Shown here one piece after another: positions 40,160 to 48,870 of a stretch of 59,206 nucleotides of DNA. Below the pieces are notes generated by a model, which searched no databases, had not been told where the DNA came from, and worked only from the letters and a program-made list of their open reading frames with translations. A program made the translations under genes and the position numbers. Position 1 is the stretch's first letter; every line of letters begins with the position of its first letter. The DNA is from JAKAXG01 sp035702985. Its GTDB lineage: Bacteria; Actinomycetota; Acidimicrobiia; Acidimicrobiales; Palsa-688. The stretch covers positions 1 through 59,206 of the forward strand of contig DASSZD010000074.1 in the NCBI GenBank assembly GCA_035702985.1, read 5' to 3'.

Positions 40160-40703
40160 CCTGATAGAGGCGGTCCAGTTCGAGCACCGCCGGGTGCTCG
40201 AACTGGTCGACGACATCCTCGGGCTGTGCGGGGAGGGGCGGGTGGGGGAGCGCCGGGCCAGGAAACCCATCGACGCCCTGGTCGCCCTGGAGTCCCGCCA
40301 CGAGGCCGCCGAGGCCCGCTACCTGTGGCCGGTCGTGCGCGACGTCCTGCCCGAGCAGGTCGTCCTGCGGGAGGCGGCGACCGCCCAGGAGAAGCGGGCC
40401 CGGCAGCGGCTGCACCTGCTGCACCGGGTCGCCGGCCGGGACGGCTCGGCTCCCCTGGCCGCCGCCATCGCGCAGGAGGTGGTGACCCACGTGGGTCTGG
40501 AGGAGAGCCAGATCCTGCCGTCGCTGGCGTCGAGCCTCGACCCCGACGACTCAGTGCGCATAGGACGCATGTACGAGCAGGCGTCGCGCTCGGGGCCGAC
40601 CCGGCCCCACCCGCGCACACCGGCCATCCCCGGGGTGCTGGCCCTGGTGTCACCGGCTGCCGCCCGGATGGACCGGGTCCGGGACCTGCTCAGGCTTCGC
40701 TAG
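40152..40703 (+). CDS. Hemerythrin-like (HHE) domain protein
   Basis: A 183-residue four-helix protein with a hemerythrin-type pattern: H12, H50 and E54 (SRHEAAE), H88/H91, H113 and E117 (VTHVGLEES). These suit a di-iron oxygen- or NO-binding site. GTG 40152 lies in the end of the preceding gene. It closes the respiratory operon. Its last 14 bases overlap the convergent ctaG-like gene. A protective or oxygen-sensing role near the oxidase is inference. Confidence 0.82.
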   Translation: MRDLIEAVQFEHRRVLELVDDILGLCGEGRVGERRARKPIDALVALESRHEAAEARYLWPVVRDVLPEQVVLREAATAQEKRARQRLHLLHRVAGRDGSAPLAAAIAQEVVTHVGLEESQILPSLASSLDPDDSVRIGRMYEQASRSGPTRPHPRTPAIPGVLALVSPAAARMDRVRDLLRLR

Positions 40704-41649
40704 GTCCGGAGGGGGACGCCGCGACCGGCGGGGTGGCCGGCCCGATCCACCACGGCACCGTCCAGGCCCCGCCCGCCCCGTCCGGCCCGGAGGCCTGGCG
40801 GCGCTCCTCGCGCACCGCAAAGGCGAACCACTGCACCACCACCGCCACCAGCCACAGGCTGCACGCCCCGGTGGCCGCCACCAGGAACAGCTCGCCGGCG
40901 GTGCGGGTGTCGGCCAGGCTGTTGATCGCGTCGATCGGGGTGGAGCGGAACCGCATGAACACCCCGGGCAGGGCCTCGAGCGGCATCGACAGCAGGAGCA
41001 GGACCACCCGGGCCGGGTGCGACAGGCGGTGCCGGGCGGTGTCGGGGGCGACCAGCGGGGTCCAGTACAGCAGGCCGACCGCCAGGAGCAGCACGTGACT
41101 GGCCCGATGGGCCGGCTGGTCGGCGATCAGGTAGTCGTAGGCGGGGCGGTCCACCAGCATCACCCACATGGTCCCGAAGTACAGGACGGCGGCGGGCAGG
41201 GGATGGGTGAGGGCGGCCACAGGCCCGCTGCGCAGGAGCCGGTTCAGGCGGACCTGGGCCGGCCGGCGGGCGGCCTGGGTGGCCAGGGCCAGCGGTCGGC
41301 CCAGGGCCAGCAGGGGCGGGGCGGCCGTCATCAACAGGACGTGCTGGACCATGTGCAGGGTGACGCTGGTCTCGTCGTAGGCGGCCAGTCCCGACCCCAC
41401 CGCCAGCCAGATCGTCGTCAGCCCGGCCATGAAGGCCAGCGTGCGGCGCACGGGCCACCTCCGTCCCCGCCCGGCCAGCCGCCGCACCCCCCACAGGTAC
41501 AGCCCGGCTGCGGCCACCTCCGCCCCGGCCGCAGCCAGGGCCGGCGCCGCCGTCTGCACGCCGGTCAGGAGCACCCCGGCCCTGACCCCGCTCAGGGCCG
41601 CGCCGGAGGGGTGCGTCGCGAGGAGAGCGCCGACCGCCACGGCGCTCAC
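40690..41649 (-). CDS. CtaG-like cytochrome oxidase assembly membrane protein
   Basis: A 319-residue protein with about seven or eight transmembrane helices, resembling the CtaG/caa3-type assembly factor family. Conserved histidines occur in LHMVQHVLLMTAAPPLLALG and RASHVLLLAVGLLYW, and the end motif is WFAFAVREERR. These proteins aid CuB insertion or oxidase maturation. ATG or GTG 41649. It converges on the oxidase operon and is divergent from a MarR gene. Confidence 0.85.
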   Translation of the reverse strand: MSAVAVGALLATHPSGAALSGVRAGVLLTGVQTAAPALAAAGAEVAAAGLYLWGVRRLAGRGRRWPVRRTLAFMAGLTTIWLAVGSGLAAYDETSVTLHMVQHVLLMTAAPPLLALGRPLALATQAARRPAQVRLNRLLRSGPVAALTHPLPAAVLYFGTMWVMLVDRPAYDYLIADQPAHRASHVLLLAVGLLYWTPLVAPDTARHRLSHPARVVLLLLSMPLEALPGVFMRFRSTPIDAINSLADTRTAGELFLVAATGACSLWLVAVVVQWFAFAVREERRQASGPDGAGGAWTVPWWIGPATPPVAASPSGPSEA

Positions 41650-41677
41650 CTACCCCCGCCGCCGGGCCCGACGCATT

Positions 41678-41716
41678 GTTACGCCCGGGTAACCGTTGGC
41701 GGCAGCAAAGGCTGCC
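41678..41716. promoter_or_regulatory. Palindromes between ctaG-like and marR genes
   Basis: GTTAC-GCCCGG-GTAAC (41678-41693) and GGCAGC-AAAG-GCTGCC (41701-41716) are perfect inverted repeats next to the marR promoter (-10 TATCAT at 41726-41731, 6 bases before GTG 41738). They may be the MarR operator. The first also fits the loose GlnR half-site pattern. Confidence 0.5.
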
Positions 41717-41737
41717 CATAGCAACTATCATGGATGC

Positions 41738-42274
41738 GTGACCGCAACCGCCACCCGCCCGTCGCGCTCCCGAGGCGGCACCCGGACCGACCCCGAGGCG
41801 GATGGCGCACCGCCGGAGGAACGTGAGCTCGTCGACGCCTTCCTGTCGGCCAGCCGGGCCCTGGTGGCCGTGGCGGCCCGCTCCCTGGCAGCCTGCGGGA
41901 CCGAGATCACCCTGCCCCAGTACCGGGCCCTGGTGGTGCTGAGCGGCCGGGGCCCGCAGCGGGTGGCCGACCTGGCCGAGGCCCTGGACGTGCTGCCCTC
42001 CACCGCCACCCGCATGTGCGACAGGCTGGCGGCCAAGCGGTTGCTGCGCCGCAACCGGTCACCGCAGGACCGCCGCATCGTCAGGGTGGGGGTGACCGAG
42101 GAGGGCCGCCGGCTGGTGGACCGGGTCAGCCAGGCCCGCCGGGCCGAGTTGCGCCAGGTGCTGGACCACCTGCCGCCGACCGGGCGCTCCGACCTGGTCG
42201 AGGCCCTGAGGGCGTTCAGTTCCGCCGCCGGGGAGGTGCCCGAGGAGGACTGGGCGCTCGGATGGGGCCAGTGA
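41738..42274 (+). CDS. MarR-family transcriptional regulator
   Basis: A 178-residue MarR protein. The winged helix (about 65-125) has LPQYRALVVLSGRGPQRVADLAEALDV, then STATRMCDRLAAKRLLRRNRSPQDRRIVRVGVTEEGRRLV, with the family's DRR wing motif. GTG 41738 fits the leaderless -10 box. The downstream CLC gene overlaps its stop, so MarR probably controls itself and the channel. The ligand is unknown. Confidence 0.92.
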   Translation: MTATATRPSRSRGGTRTDPEADGAPPEERELVDAFLSASRALVAVAARSLAACGTEITLPQYRALVVLSGRGPQRVADLAEALDVLPSTATRMCDRLAAKRLLRRNRSPQDRRIVRVGVTEEGRRLVDRVSQARRAELRQVLDHLPPTGRSDLVEALRAFSSAAGEVPEEDWALGWGQ

Positions 42275-44511
42275 GGCCCGGACCCGAACCCCGGCCGGGC
42301 CGGCCCGGTGACCAGGTCGTACCCATCGGCGGGACCACCGTGGCGTCCGGGCGGTCCCAGCCGCTCACCCTGGGCCCCCGCCGGGCCCTGTCCCGCCTCC
42401 TCTCCGGCCTCCGCCGGGCTCCCTACCTGCGCAAATGGCTGGTGCTCGGAACCCTCATCGGGGTCGTGGCCGGCCTCGGCGCCGTGGTCTTCTACTACGG
42501 GTTGCACGAGGCCACCAAGTGGATCCTCGGTTACATCGGGGGGTACACGCCGGCCGGGACCGCCGGCGAGGGAGGAGGCCGCCCGGCGAGCGGGTTCAGC
42601 CGGCCCTGGGCCATCCCCCTGGTAGTGGCCGGCGGGGCTCTGGCGGCCGGGATCCTGGTGTTCACCTTCGCCCCCGAGGCCGAGGGTCACGGCACCGACG
42701 CGGCCATCAAGGCGGTCCACACCAACCCGAAGGGAATCCGGCCCCGGTCCATCCTGGTCAAGCTGGCGGCATCCATGCTGACCATAGGCTCGGGAGGCTC
42801 GGGAGGCCGGAAGGGCCCCACCGCCCAGATCTCCGCCGGCTTCGGATCGGTCCTGGCCCGGGTCATGAACCTCACCCCAGCCGACTCCCGCATCTGCGTG
42901 GCCGCCGGTATCGCGTCCGGCATCGGGGCCATCTTCCGGGCCCCGTTGGGCGGGGCGCTGCTCGGCGCCGAGCTGATGTACCGCGAGGACGTGGAGATAG
43001 AGGCCCTGATCCCCTCGGTGGTGGCCACCGCCGTCGCCTACGGAGTGTTCTCCGCCGTCACCGGCGGCTTCACCCCCATCTTCGGGGTGAACGTGACGAC
43101 GGGTGTCCAGCACTTCTGGCAGTTCATCCTGTTCGCCGCCCTGGGCCTGGTCTGCGGGGTCTGGGGGCGGCTGTACTCGAGCACGTTCTACGGGATGGGC
43201 AACTGGTTCAAGAAGTGGCCCCTGCCCCGGGCCGTGCGGCCCGCCGTCGCCGGTCTGGTGGTCGGGCTGATCGGCCTGGAGATCCCCGGCGTGCTGGGCA
43301 CCGGGTACGGCCAGGTCCAGACCGAGCTGGACATCCACCAGCTCATGGCCCTGCCGCTGTGGATCGCCCTGGTCCTGCCGGCGGCCAAGATCCTGGCCAC
43401 CAGCCTCAGCATCGGCTCGGGCGGTTCGGGGGGCATCTTCGGTCCGGGCCTGGTGGTGGGAGCGGCGGCCGGCGCCGGCCTGTGGAAGCTGTTCGACCTG
43501 GCCGGCTTCGCCCCCCACGACCCGAGCGCGTTCGTGATCATCGGCATGATGGCCGGGTTCGGGGCCATCGCCCACGCCCCGCTGGCCGTGACCATCATGG
43601 TGGCCGAGATGACCGGGAACCTGTCCCTCCTGGCCCCGGCCATGGTGGCGGTGGCGGTGGCCTCCGCGGTGGTGGGGGACCAGACCATCTACGAGTCGCA
43701 GCTCCGCCGGCGCAGCGACTCGGTGGCCCACCGGCTGTCGCTGGGCCTGCCGGCGTCGGAGTCGGTGCCGGTCACCTCGATCATGGCCCGGCCCACCCTG
43801 GTGCTGCTCAACACCACCCCGGCCGCCGAGGCCCTGGGGTTGCTGCAGGGGGCGGATCTGCCCGGCGCCCCGGTCACCACCGCCGGCGGCGCCTTCGTGG
43901 GGTCGGTCCAGACCCCCACCCTGGCCGATCAGGTGGCCCGGGGCCAGACCGGGCCGGTGGGCCGCATGGCCGACGTGGAGGCCATGACCCTGCCGGCCGA
44001 CGTGGGACTCGACGCCGCCGTGCAGGGCATCCCGTCGTCCAAGGGCGGGTGGATCCCGGTGCTCGACAACGACATGAACGTGGTGGGCATCGTCTCCAAC
44101 CGGGAGCTGGTGCAGGGCTGGCAGATGGCCGTGGGCCAGTGGGCCTCCCGCCTGGCCGGGGCTGTCAGCACCACCGGGCTGGCCGACACCGCGGTGGCCG
44201 CCGGGGCGGCGGCCGAGGGCTCGCCCATCCGTCGGCTGGCCCTGCCGACCGGGACGGTGATCGTGTCGGTGACCAGGGGCGACGCCATGATCTCCCCCGA
44301 CGGGGACCTGGTCCTGGAAGCCGGCGACTCGGTCACCCTGACCACCCGGGCCGAGGACCGCGAGAGGGTGCTGGCCCTGTTCGGCGCCCCCCCGGGCGGC
44401 CCCGCCCCGCCCGGCGGGCGCACCGGCGACCCCGGGGCGGCCCCGCCGGACCCCCGCCCCGACCGGTCCGCAGCCGGCCGGCCCTGCCCGGAGCAGGCCG
44501 TGGGCCGCTGA
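42262..44511 (+). CDS. CLC-type chloride channel/transporter with CBS and TrkA-C domains
   Basis: A protein of about 749 residues. A CLC membrane domain (about 60-460) is followed by two CBS repeats (about 490-620) and a RCK_C/TrkA-C-like domain (about 640-715). The N3-type motif reads GSGGSGGRKGPTAQ: the gating glutamate of GREGP is replaced by Lys (codon 42811-42813). The GSGGSGGIFGPGLVVGA filter segment is intact. Loss of the glutamate in other CLCs removes proton coupling, so this may be a passive or differently gated anion path. ATG 42262 or GTG 42271; both lie in the end of marR. Confidence 0.9.
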   Translation: MGPVRPGPEPRPGRPGDQVVPIGGTTVASGRSQPLTLGPRRALSRLLSGLRRAPYLRKWLVLGTLIGVVAGLGAVVFYYGLHEATKWILGYIGGYTPAGTAGEGGGRPASGFSRPWAIPLVVAGGALAAGILVFTFAPEAEGHGTDAAIKAVHTNPKGIRPRSILVKLAASMLTIGSGGSGGRKGPTAQISAGFGSVLARVMNLTPADSRICVAAGIASGIGAIFRAPLGGALLGAELMYREDVEIEALIPSVVATAVAYGVFSAVTGGFTPIFGVNVTTGVQHFWQFILFAALGLVCGVWGRLYSSTFYGMGNWFKKWPLPRAVRPAVAGLVVGLIGLEIPGVLGTGYGQVQTELDIHQLMALPLWIALVLPAAKILATSLSIGSGGSGGIFGPGLVVGAAAGAGLWKLFDLAGFAPHDPSAFVIIGMMAGFGAIAHAPLAVTIMVAEMTGNLSLLAPAMVAVAVASAVVGDQTIYESQLRRRSDSVAHRLSLGLPASESVPVTSIMARPTLVLLNTTPAAEALGLLQGADLPGAPVTTAGGAFVGSVQTPTLADQVARGQTGPVGRMADVEAMTLPADVGLDAAVQGIPSSKGGWIPVLDNDMNVVGIVSNRELVQGWQMAVGQWASRLAGAVSTTGLADTAVAAGAAAEGSPIRRLALPTGTVIVSVTRGDAMISPDGDLVLEAGDSVTLTTRAEDRERVLALFGAPPGGPAPPGGRTGDPGAAPPDPRPDRSAAGRPCPEQAVGR

Positions 44512-44534
44512 CCGGAGCGGGTCCCCCCATCTTT

Positions 44535-44560
44535 CGTACAGGTACGCAAACTGTTAATGT
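44535..44560 (+). promoter_or_regulatory. TetR-type operator overlapping the promoter
   Basis: CGTAC-AG-GTACG (44535-44546), flanked by TTT and CAAA, forms a near-perfect palindrome. A -10 box TAATGT (44555-44560) follows and ends 8 bases before ATG 44569. This suits autorepression by the TetR protein. Confidence 0.55.
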
Positions 44561-44568
44561 GACCGGAC

Positions 44569-45291
44569 ATGCCAGCTCGCAAGGCCGCCGCCGTCACCCG
44601 CCCCGCCGCCGGTAGCCGGCGGCAGGGCGGCCCGTCGGGTCGCACACCGTGGGGGACCATCTCGCGGGATCAGGTCATCGCCACCGCGGTGCGGGTCCTG
44701 GAGGAGGTCGGTTTCGAGCAGTTGACCATCCGGGGCCTGGCGTCGGAGATGGGTGTGGCACCCATGTCGCTGTACCGGCACGTGCGGGACAAGGACGACA
44801 TCATCGACGAGGTGACCGACCGGTTGCTGGCCCGGGTCTGGGCCCCGGCTGCCGACCCGTCGGACTGGAGGGCCTACATCGCCGAGGCCGCCGACAGGCT
44901 GCGGGACTTCCTGGTCACCGAGCCGGCCGCCCTGCACGTGTACCTCAGTCACCCGGTCATGTCGCCGTCGGCCCGGGACCGGATGGACGCCATGATGGAG
45001 GTGCTGCGGACGGCCCTCGGGGACGAGCAGGCCGCCCGCCGGGCGTACGGGGCCCTGCAGACCTACACCATCGGCTTCGCCGCCCTGGAGGCGTCCCGGG
45101 CCGGGTGGGCGCCGAGCGAGGACGGCGACGAACTGGCCGTGCAGCTGGCCGCCTACACCAGCCCCAGCCAGTTCGCCCGGGGCCTCCACTACCTGCTCGC
45201 CGGCCTGGAGTCCGGGTCCCGCACCCCGCCCGCTGCCGCCGGCGGGGGTCAGACCCCCTGCTGGCGGCGGACCGAGGCTATGGACTCGTAG
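44569..45291 (+). CDS. TetR-family transcriptional regulator
   Basis: A 240-residue TetR protein. After a basic, disordered start of about 30 residues comes the helix-turn-helix (about 38-85: AVRVLEEVGFEQLTIRGLASEMGVAPMSLYRHVRDKDDI). The C-terminal domain is helical and of the TetR_C type. A palindrome overlaps its own promoter. Its last 43 bases overlap the convergent SDR gene, which may be one of its targets. Confidence 0.92.
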   Translation: MPARKAAAVTRPAAGSRRQGGPSGRTPWGTISRDQVIATAVRVLEEVGFEQLTIRGLASEMGVAPMSLYRHVRDKDDIIDEVTDRLLARVWAPAADPSDWRAYIAEAADRLRDFLVTEPAALHVYLSHPVMSPSARDRMDAMMEVLRTALGDEQAARRAYGALQTYTIGFAALEASRAGWAPSEDGDELAVQLAAYTSPSQFARGLHYLLAGLESGSRTPPAAAGGGQTPCWRRTEAMDS

Positions 45292-46280
45292 GTCTCGCGC
45301 TTCTCCTGGACCGTACGGCTGAGGGCGGTGGCGAAGGTGCGGGCGGTGGTGGGCAGCGTCTTCAGGAACGACGGGTCCAGGAATCCACCGGCCTTCTGGT
45401 CGAAGATGCCGTGGGCCCCGGCGTCGTCGCCGCTGTCGACCGGGTGGAACAGGTTGACCGGGCGGTCCGGCGACACCTTCTGGTCGGTCAGCTGGGTGTC
45501 CCAGGCCCCGATGGCGGCGTACTGGTTGCCCAGGCCGGGGAACAGCCGGCCGGCCATGACCAGCAGCTTGTTCCACGATCCGATGATCTTGTCCCGGCGG
45601 CCGTCGAGGGCGGCGGCCAGGATGAACTTGGCGCACACCTCCGGCTGGTAGATCGGGGGGACCGGCTGGGGGTGGCGGTCGAGGGTGGTCTCGCACCAGT
45701 TGAACTGCGGGGTGTTGACCGCCGGCAGGTGGACCATCGACATCCGCACGTGGCTGCCCTCGTGCAGCAGCTCCGCCCGGGCCGACTCGAAGAACCCCCG
45801 GCAGGCGAACTTGGAGGCGCAGTAGGCGCTCTGGAGGGGGATGCCGATGAAGGCCAGGGCGGACCCCACGTTGACGATGCTGCCCCGGTCCCGGGGCCGC
45901 ATCCGGGCCAGGGCGGCAGTGGTGCCCCACACCTGGCCGAGGAAGGTGACCTCGACGGCCCGCTGGAACTCCTCGGGCTTCACCTCCCACGACGGGGCGA
46001 ACACCGTGGTCATGGCGTCGTTGACCCACACGTCGATGGGTCCCAGTTCCCGCTCGACGCGCTCCGCGGCGGCGTCGACCTCCTCGAAGCGGCTCACATC
46101 GGTGGGGATGGGCAGCGCCCTGCCCCCGGCCGACTTCACGTCCTCGGCCGCCGCCGACAGTCCGGCCTCGCCCCGGGCCAGGAGGGCCACGTCGAAGCCG
46201 GCGGCGGCGAACGCCCGGGCCGTGGCCCGGCCCACCCCGGCGGTCGCGCCTGTGATCACGGCGATCTTTCGTTCTGACAC
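45249..46280 (-). CDS. Short-chain dehydrogenase/reductase
   Basis: A 343-residue SDR. The cofactor motif is TGATAGVGRA (10-19); the active site is S140, Y153 and K157 (SAYCASKFA). The usual NNAG reads NDAM. It is longer than classical SDRs by about 90 residues, with an extra C-terminal helical part. The start GTG 46280 has AGGAGG 8 bases upstream. The substrate is unknown. Confidence 0.92.
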   Translation of the reverse strand: MSERKIAVITGATAGVGRATARAFAAAGFDVALLARGEAGLSAAAEDVKSAGGRALPIPTDVSRFEEVDAAAERVERELGPIDVWVNDAMTTVFAPSWEVKPEEFQRAVEVTFLGQVWGTTAALARMRPRDRGSIVNVGSALAFIGIPLQSAYCASKFACRGFFESARAELLHEGSHVRMSMVHLPAVNTPQFNWCETTLDRHPQPVPPIYQPEVCAKFILAAALDGRRDKIIGSWNKLLVMAGRLFPGLGNQYAAIGAWDTQLTDQKVSPDRPVNLFHPVDSGDDAGAHGIFDQKAGGFLDPSFLKTLPTTARTFATALSRTVQEKRETYESIASVRRQQGV

Positions 46281-46372
46281 TGGGCAGGCCTCCTTGTGGG
46301 CAGCGGCGTTCCCTGGGTGAATACCCAGCCGGGGCCGGCTGCACCACTACTCGGGTGGAGACACGCCGGCGA

Positions 46373-47842
46373 TCAGCCTGCGGGGGGTCCGAACGCCCGG
46401 TCCAGGTCGCCGGCGGCGTCGGCGTCGGCCAGCACGGTCAGGCGGTCCCCGGCCCGCAGCCGGGTGTCCCCCCGCACGGCCAGCAGCACCCCCTCCCGCA
46501 CCAGCAGGGTCACCCAGGCGTCCTCGGGCAGGCCGTCCAGTTCGGCGACGGTCGCCCCGTCGGCCCGGGATCCGGAGGCCACCACCAGGTTGTGCACGTT
46601 GCCCGGATCCTGGCGCAGCCGCACCCCCACCGACCACGGCTCCGGTTCCACCACGTGCACCGGCAGGCGCAGGAGCCGGGTGACCGGGCCGACCAGGCCG
46701 CCCTGGGCCACCACCGAGAAGATGACCACGACGATCACGATCCCGTACAGCCGGGGCGGGTCGGCCACGTGAGTGCCGAGCAGGTAGCCGCCCAGCAGGA
46801 TCGGGACCGCCCCCTTGAGGCCGGCGAACTGCACGAAGGTGCGCTCGTTGCGGCGGAGCCGGGCCGGCACCAGGCACAGCCCGACCACCGCCGGGCGGAT
46901 GACCAGGGCCAGTACCGCGCCGAGCACCAGACCCGGCACCCAGGTCGAGGCCTGGGCCAGCACGTGCAGGTTGACCGTGAGACCCAGGGCCACGAACGCC
47001 ACGATCTCCCCCAGGCTGGCCAGGGCGCCGTGGAACCGCTCGATCTCCCTCTTGTAGGGGGCTCTCTCGTCGCCGATGACGATGCCGGCGGCGAACACGG
47101 CCAGGAATCCCGATCCGTGCGCCACCACCGCCAGGCCGTAGAGCAGGAACGCCGCCGCCAGGGTGCGCAGCGGGTACAGGCCCTCGTCGGGCAGGGGCAG
47201 CCGCCGCATGAACCACAGCAGGGCCCGGCCCCCGGCCGCGCCCACGGCCCCGCCCACGGCCATCTGCAGGGCGAAGGTGGAGGCCACGTGACCGATCCCG
47301 GCGCCGGTCAGGCCGCCCGCGCCGAGCAGCCCGGCCATGAGGGCGATGCCGACCGGGTCGTTGGCTCCCGACTCGCCCTCCAGGATGGTCCCGCTGCGGC
47401 CTCCCACCTGCCGGCGGCCCAGCACCGAGAAGACCACGGTGGGATCGGTGGGGGCCACCGCGGTGGCCACCAGCAGCGCCGGGTACCAGGCCACGCCGAA
47501 CACCAGATGGATCAGCACCCCGGCCAAGGCGGCGGTGCCGAACGTGCCGGCCACGCCCACCACCAGGATGGGGGAGGCGGCGGACCGGAACCGGCGCCGA
47601 CCGATGTTCATCCCGCCGTCGAACAGCACGGTCACCAGGGCCACGGTCACCACCTGCGTCACCGCGGACTGCGACGGCTGGTGGAAGCCCGGGACGACCT
47701 TGACGGCCACCGCCGCCGCCACCAGGACCAGGGCCGGCAGCGGCACCCGGATCCGTTCGCTCAGCCGGCTGGCGGCCAGGACGGCCAGGCCCACCGCGCC
47801 GGCGACCAGAACCGCCACCGCGAAGGTGGTGGCGCCGCTCAT
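46373..47842 (-). CDS. CPA1-type cation/proton antiporter with TrkA-C domain
   Basis: A 489-residue protein: about 12-13 helices of the NhaP/CvrA type with the ion-binding aspartate region GESGANDPVGI, then a C-terminal TrkA-C-like regulatory domain (about 400-480). It should exchange Na+ or K+ for H+. ATG 47842 lacks its own ribosome site. It overlaps the stop of a 10-codon leader frame (47839-47871), so it is probably translated by coupling. Confidence 0.9.
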   Translation of the reverse strand: MSGATTFAVAVLVAGAVGLAVLAASRLSERIRVPLPALVLVAAAVAVKVVPGFHQPSQSAVTQVVTVALVTVLFDGGMNIGRRRFRSAASPILVVGVAGTFGTAALAGVLIHLVFGVAWYPALLVATAVAPTDPTVVFSVLGRRQVGGRSGTILEGESGANDPVGIALMAGLLGAGGLTGAGIGHVASTFALQMAVGGAVGAAGGRALLWFMRRLPLPDEGLYPLRTLAAAFLLYGLAVVAHGSGFLAVFAAGIVIGDERAPYKREIERFHGALASLGEIVAFVALGLTVNLHVLAQASTWVPGLVLGAVLALVIRPAVVGLCLVPARLRRNERTFVQFAGLKGAVPILLGGYLLGTHVADPPRLYGIVIVVVIFSVVAQGGLVGPVTRLLRLPVHVVEPEPWSVGVRLRQDPGNVHNLVVASGSRADGATVAELDGLPEDAWVTLLVREGVLLAVRGDTRLRAGDRLTVLADADAAGDLDRAFGPPAG

Positions 47843-47871
47843 CGGCAGGCGGGGATGGGGGGTCGGCTCAT
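47839..47871 (-). CDS. Ten-codon leader frame upstream of the antiporter gene
   Basis: ATG 47871 is preceded by AGGAG at 6 bases, encodes MSRPPIPACR and ends in a TGA overlapping the antiporter ATG (ATGA). It is too short for a confident protein call. It may exist to bring ribosomes to the antiporter start or to sense translation. Confidence 0.45.
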   Translation of the reverse strand: MSRPPIPACR

Positions 47872-47948
47872 CGGGTGCTCCTGGGGCGCGCTCTTGACAT
47901 GCCGACCAGACTTCCCGGCTCTCCTCCGGCCAATGTACCCGGCGGCGG

Positions 47949-47954
47949 TAGGGT
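47949..47954 (+). promoter_or_regulatory. -10 box TAGGGT, leaderless start of PAP2 gene
   Basis: TAGGGT ends 7 bases before GTG 47962. Confidence 0.45.
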
Positions 47955-47961
47955 CGGAACC

Positions 47962-48828
47962 GTGCAGTGGCTGCCGTGGCAGGACGCCGCCATGGCCGCC
48001 ACCGGGGCGGCTGCCGCGACAGGGGCCCTGACCCGGGGCGGGCTGGCGCGCCGGGCCGGATGGTCGGGCCGGGTGGCCCGGGCCGGGTCGGCCTGGACCC
48101 GGGAGCTGGCGGTGATGTTTCTCCTCTACGGGCTGTGGCAGCTGGCCGGCAGCCAGTCGCTGGCCCAGGTCGACGGGGCGGTCCAGCGGGGGGCCGCCCT
48201 GCAGCGGTGGGAGCGGGCCTGGTTGCCGCTGCCGAGCGAGGCGTGGGTGCAGCGCCTGGTGCTGGGATCGCGAGGGCTGCTGCGGGCGTTCAACGTGTAC
48301 TACGTGGGGTTGCACGTGGCCATCACCGGCTGCTGCCTGGTGTGGGTGTTCGCCCGTCACCGGGACCGGTACCCGGTGGTCCGCAACGGTCTGGCGGCGG
48401 TGACGGCGGCCTGCCTGCTGGTCGCCCTCGTCCCGGTGGCCCCGCCCCGGCTGGTGCCCGGGTCGGGCGTGGTCGACACCGGCCGGCTGGTGGGGCCGAC
48501 GGTGTACCCGGCCACGGCCCGCCCGGGCCTGGATCAGCTGTCGGCCATGCCGTCGGTCCACGTGGCGTGGGCCCTGGTGGTGGCGTGGGCGGTGGTGTAC
48601 GTCCTGCGCGGCCGCTGGCGGTGGCTGACCGGGCTGTACCCGCTGGCCACCCTGTTCGTGGTCATCGCCACCGGCAATCACTACTGGGCCGACGGGCTGG
48701 TGTCGGGCGTCCTGTGCGCCCTGTCGTTCACCGCGGCCGTCGTCTGGGCCCGGGTGCGCCGACCGGCCCCGGTCGCCCCGGCGACCACCGGGCCGGCCGC
48801 CGAGCCGGTTGAGGTGGCCGGGGGCTGA
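47962..48828 (+). CDS. PAP2-superfamily membrane phosphatase / inositolphosphotransferase-like
   Basis: A 288-residue membrane protein with about six helices. Two of the active-site motifs are clear: AMPSVHVAWALV and TGNHYWADGLVSG. This pattern is close to the Aur1/inositolphosphotransferase branch. It could dephosphorylate or transfer a phospholipid head group. It is divergent from the antiporter gene and leaderless. Confidence 0.85.
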   Translation: MQWLPWQDAAMAATGAAAATGALTRGGLARRAGWSGRVARAGSAWTRELAVMFLLYGLWQLAGSQSLAQVDGAVQRGAALQRWERAWLPLPSEAWVQRLVLGSRGLLRAFNVYYVGLHVAITGCCLVWVFARHRDRYPVVRNGLAAVTAACLLVALVPVAPPRLVPGSGVVDTGRLVGPTVYPATARPGLDQLSAMPSVHVAWALVVAWAVVYVLRGRWRWLTGLYPLATLFVVIATGNHYWADGLVSGVLCALSFTAAVVWARVRRPAPVAPATTGPAAEPVEVAGG

Positions 48829-48853
48829 GCCGCCGGCGGTGCGGTGGTGCGGG

Positions 48854-48870
48854 CCGGGCGGACCGCCCGG
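48854..48870. terminator. GC hairpin between convergent PAP2 and sugar transporter genes
   Basis: CCGGGC-GGACC-GCCCGG forms a 6-bp stem directly before the transporter stop at 48871. Confidence 0.5.

Noticed and set aside
41678..41693. GTTAC-n6-GTAAC as a GlnR box controlling the CLC gene
   Set aside because: It is a perfect palindrome next to marR and is explained more simply as the MarR operator; kept only as a side remark.
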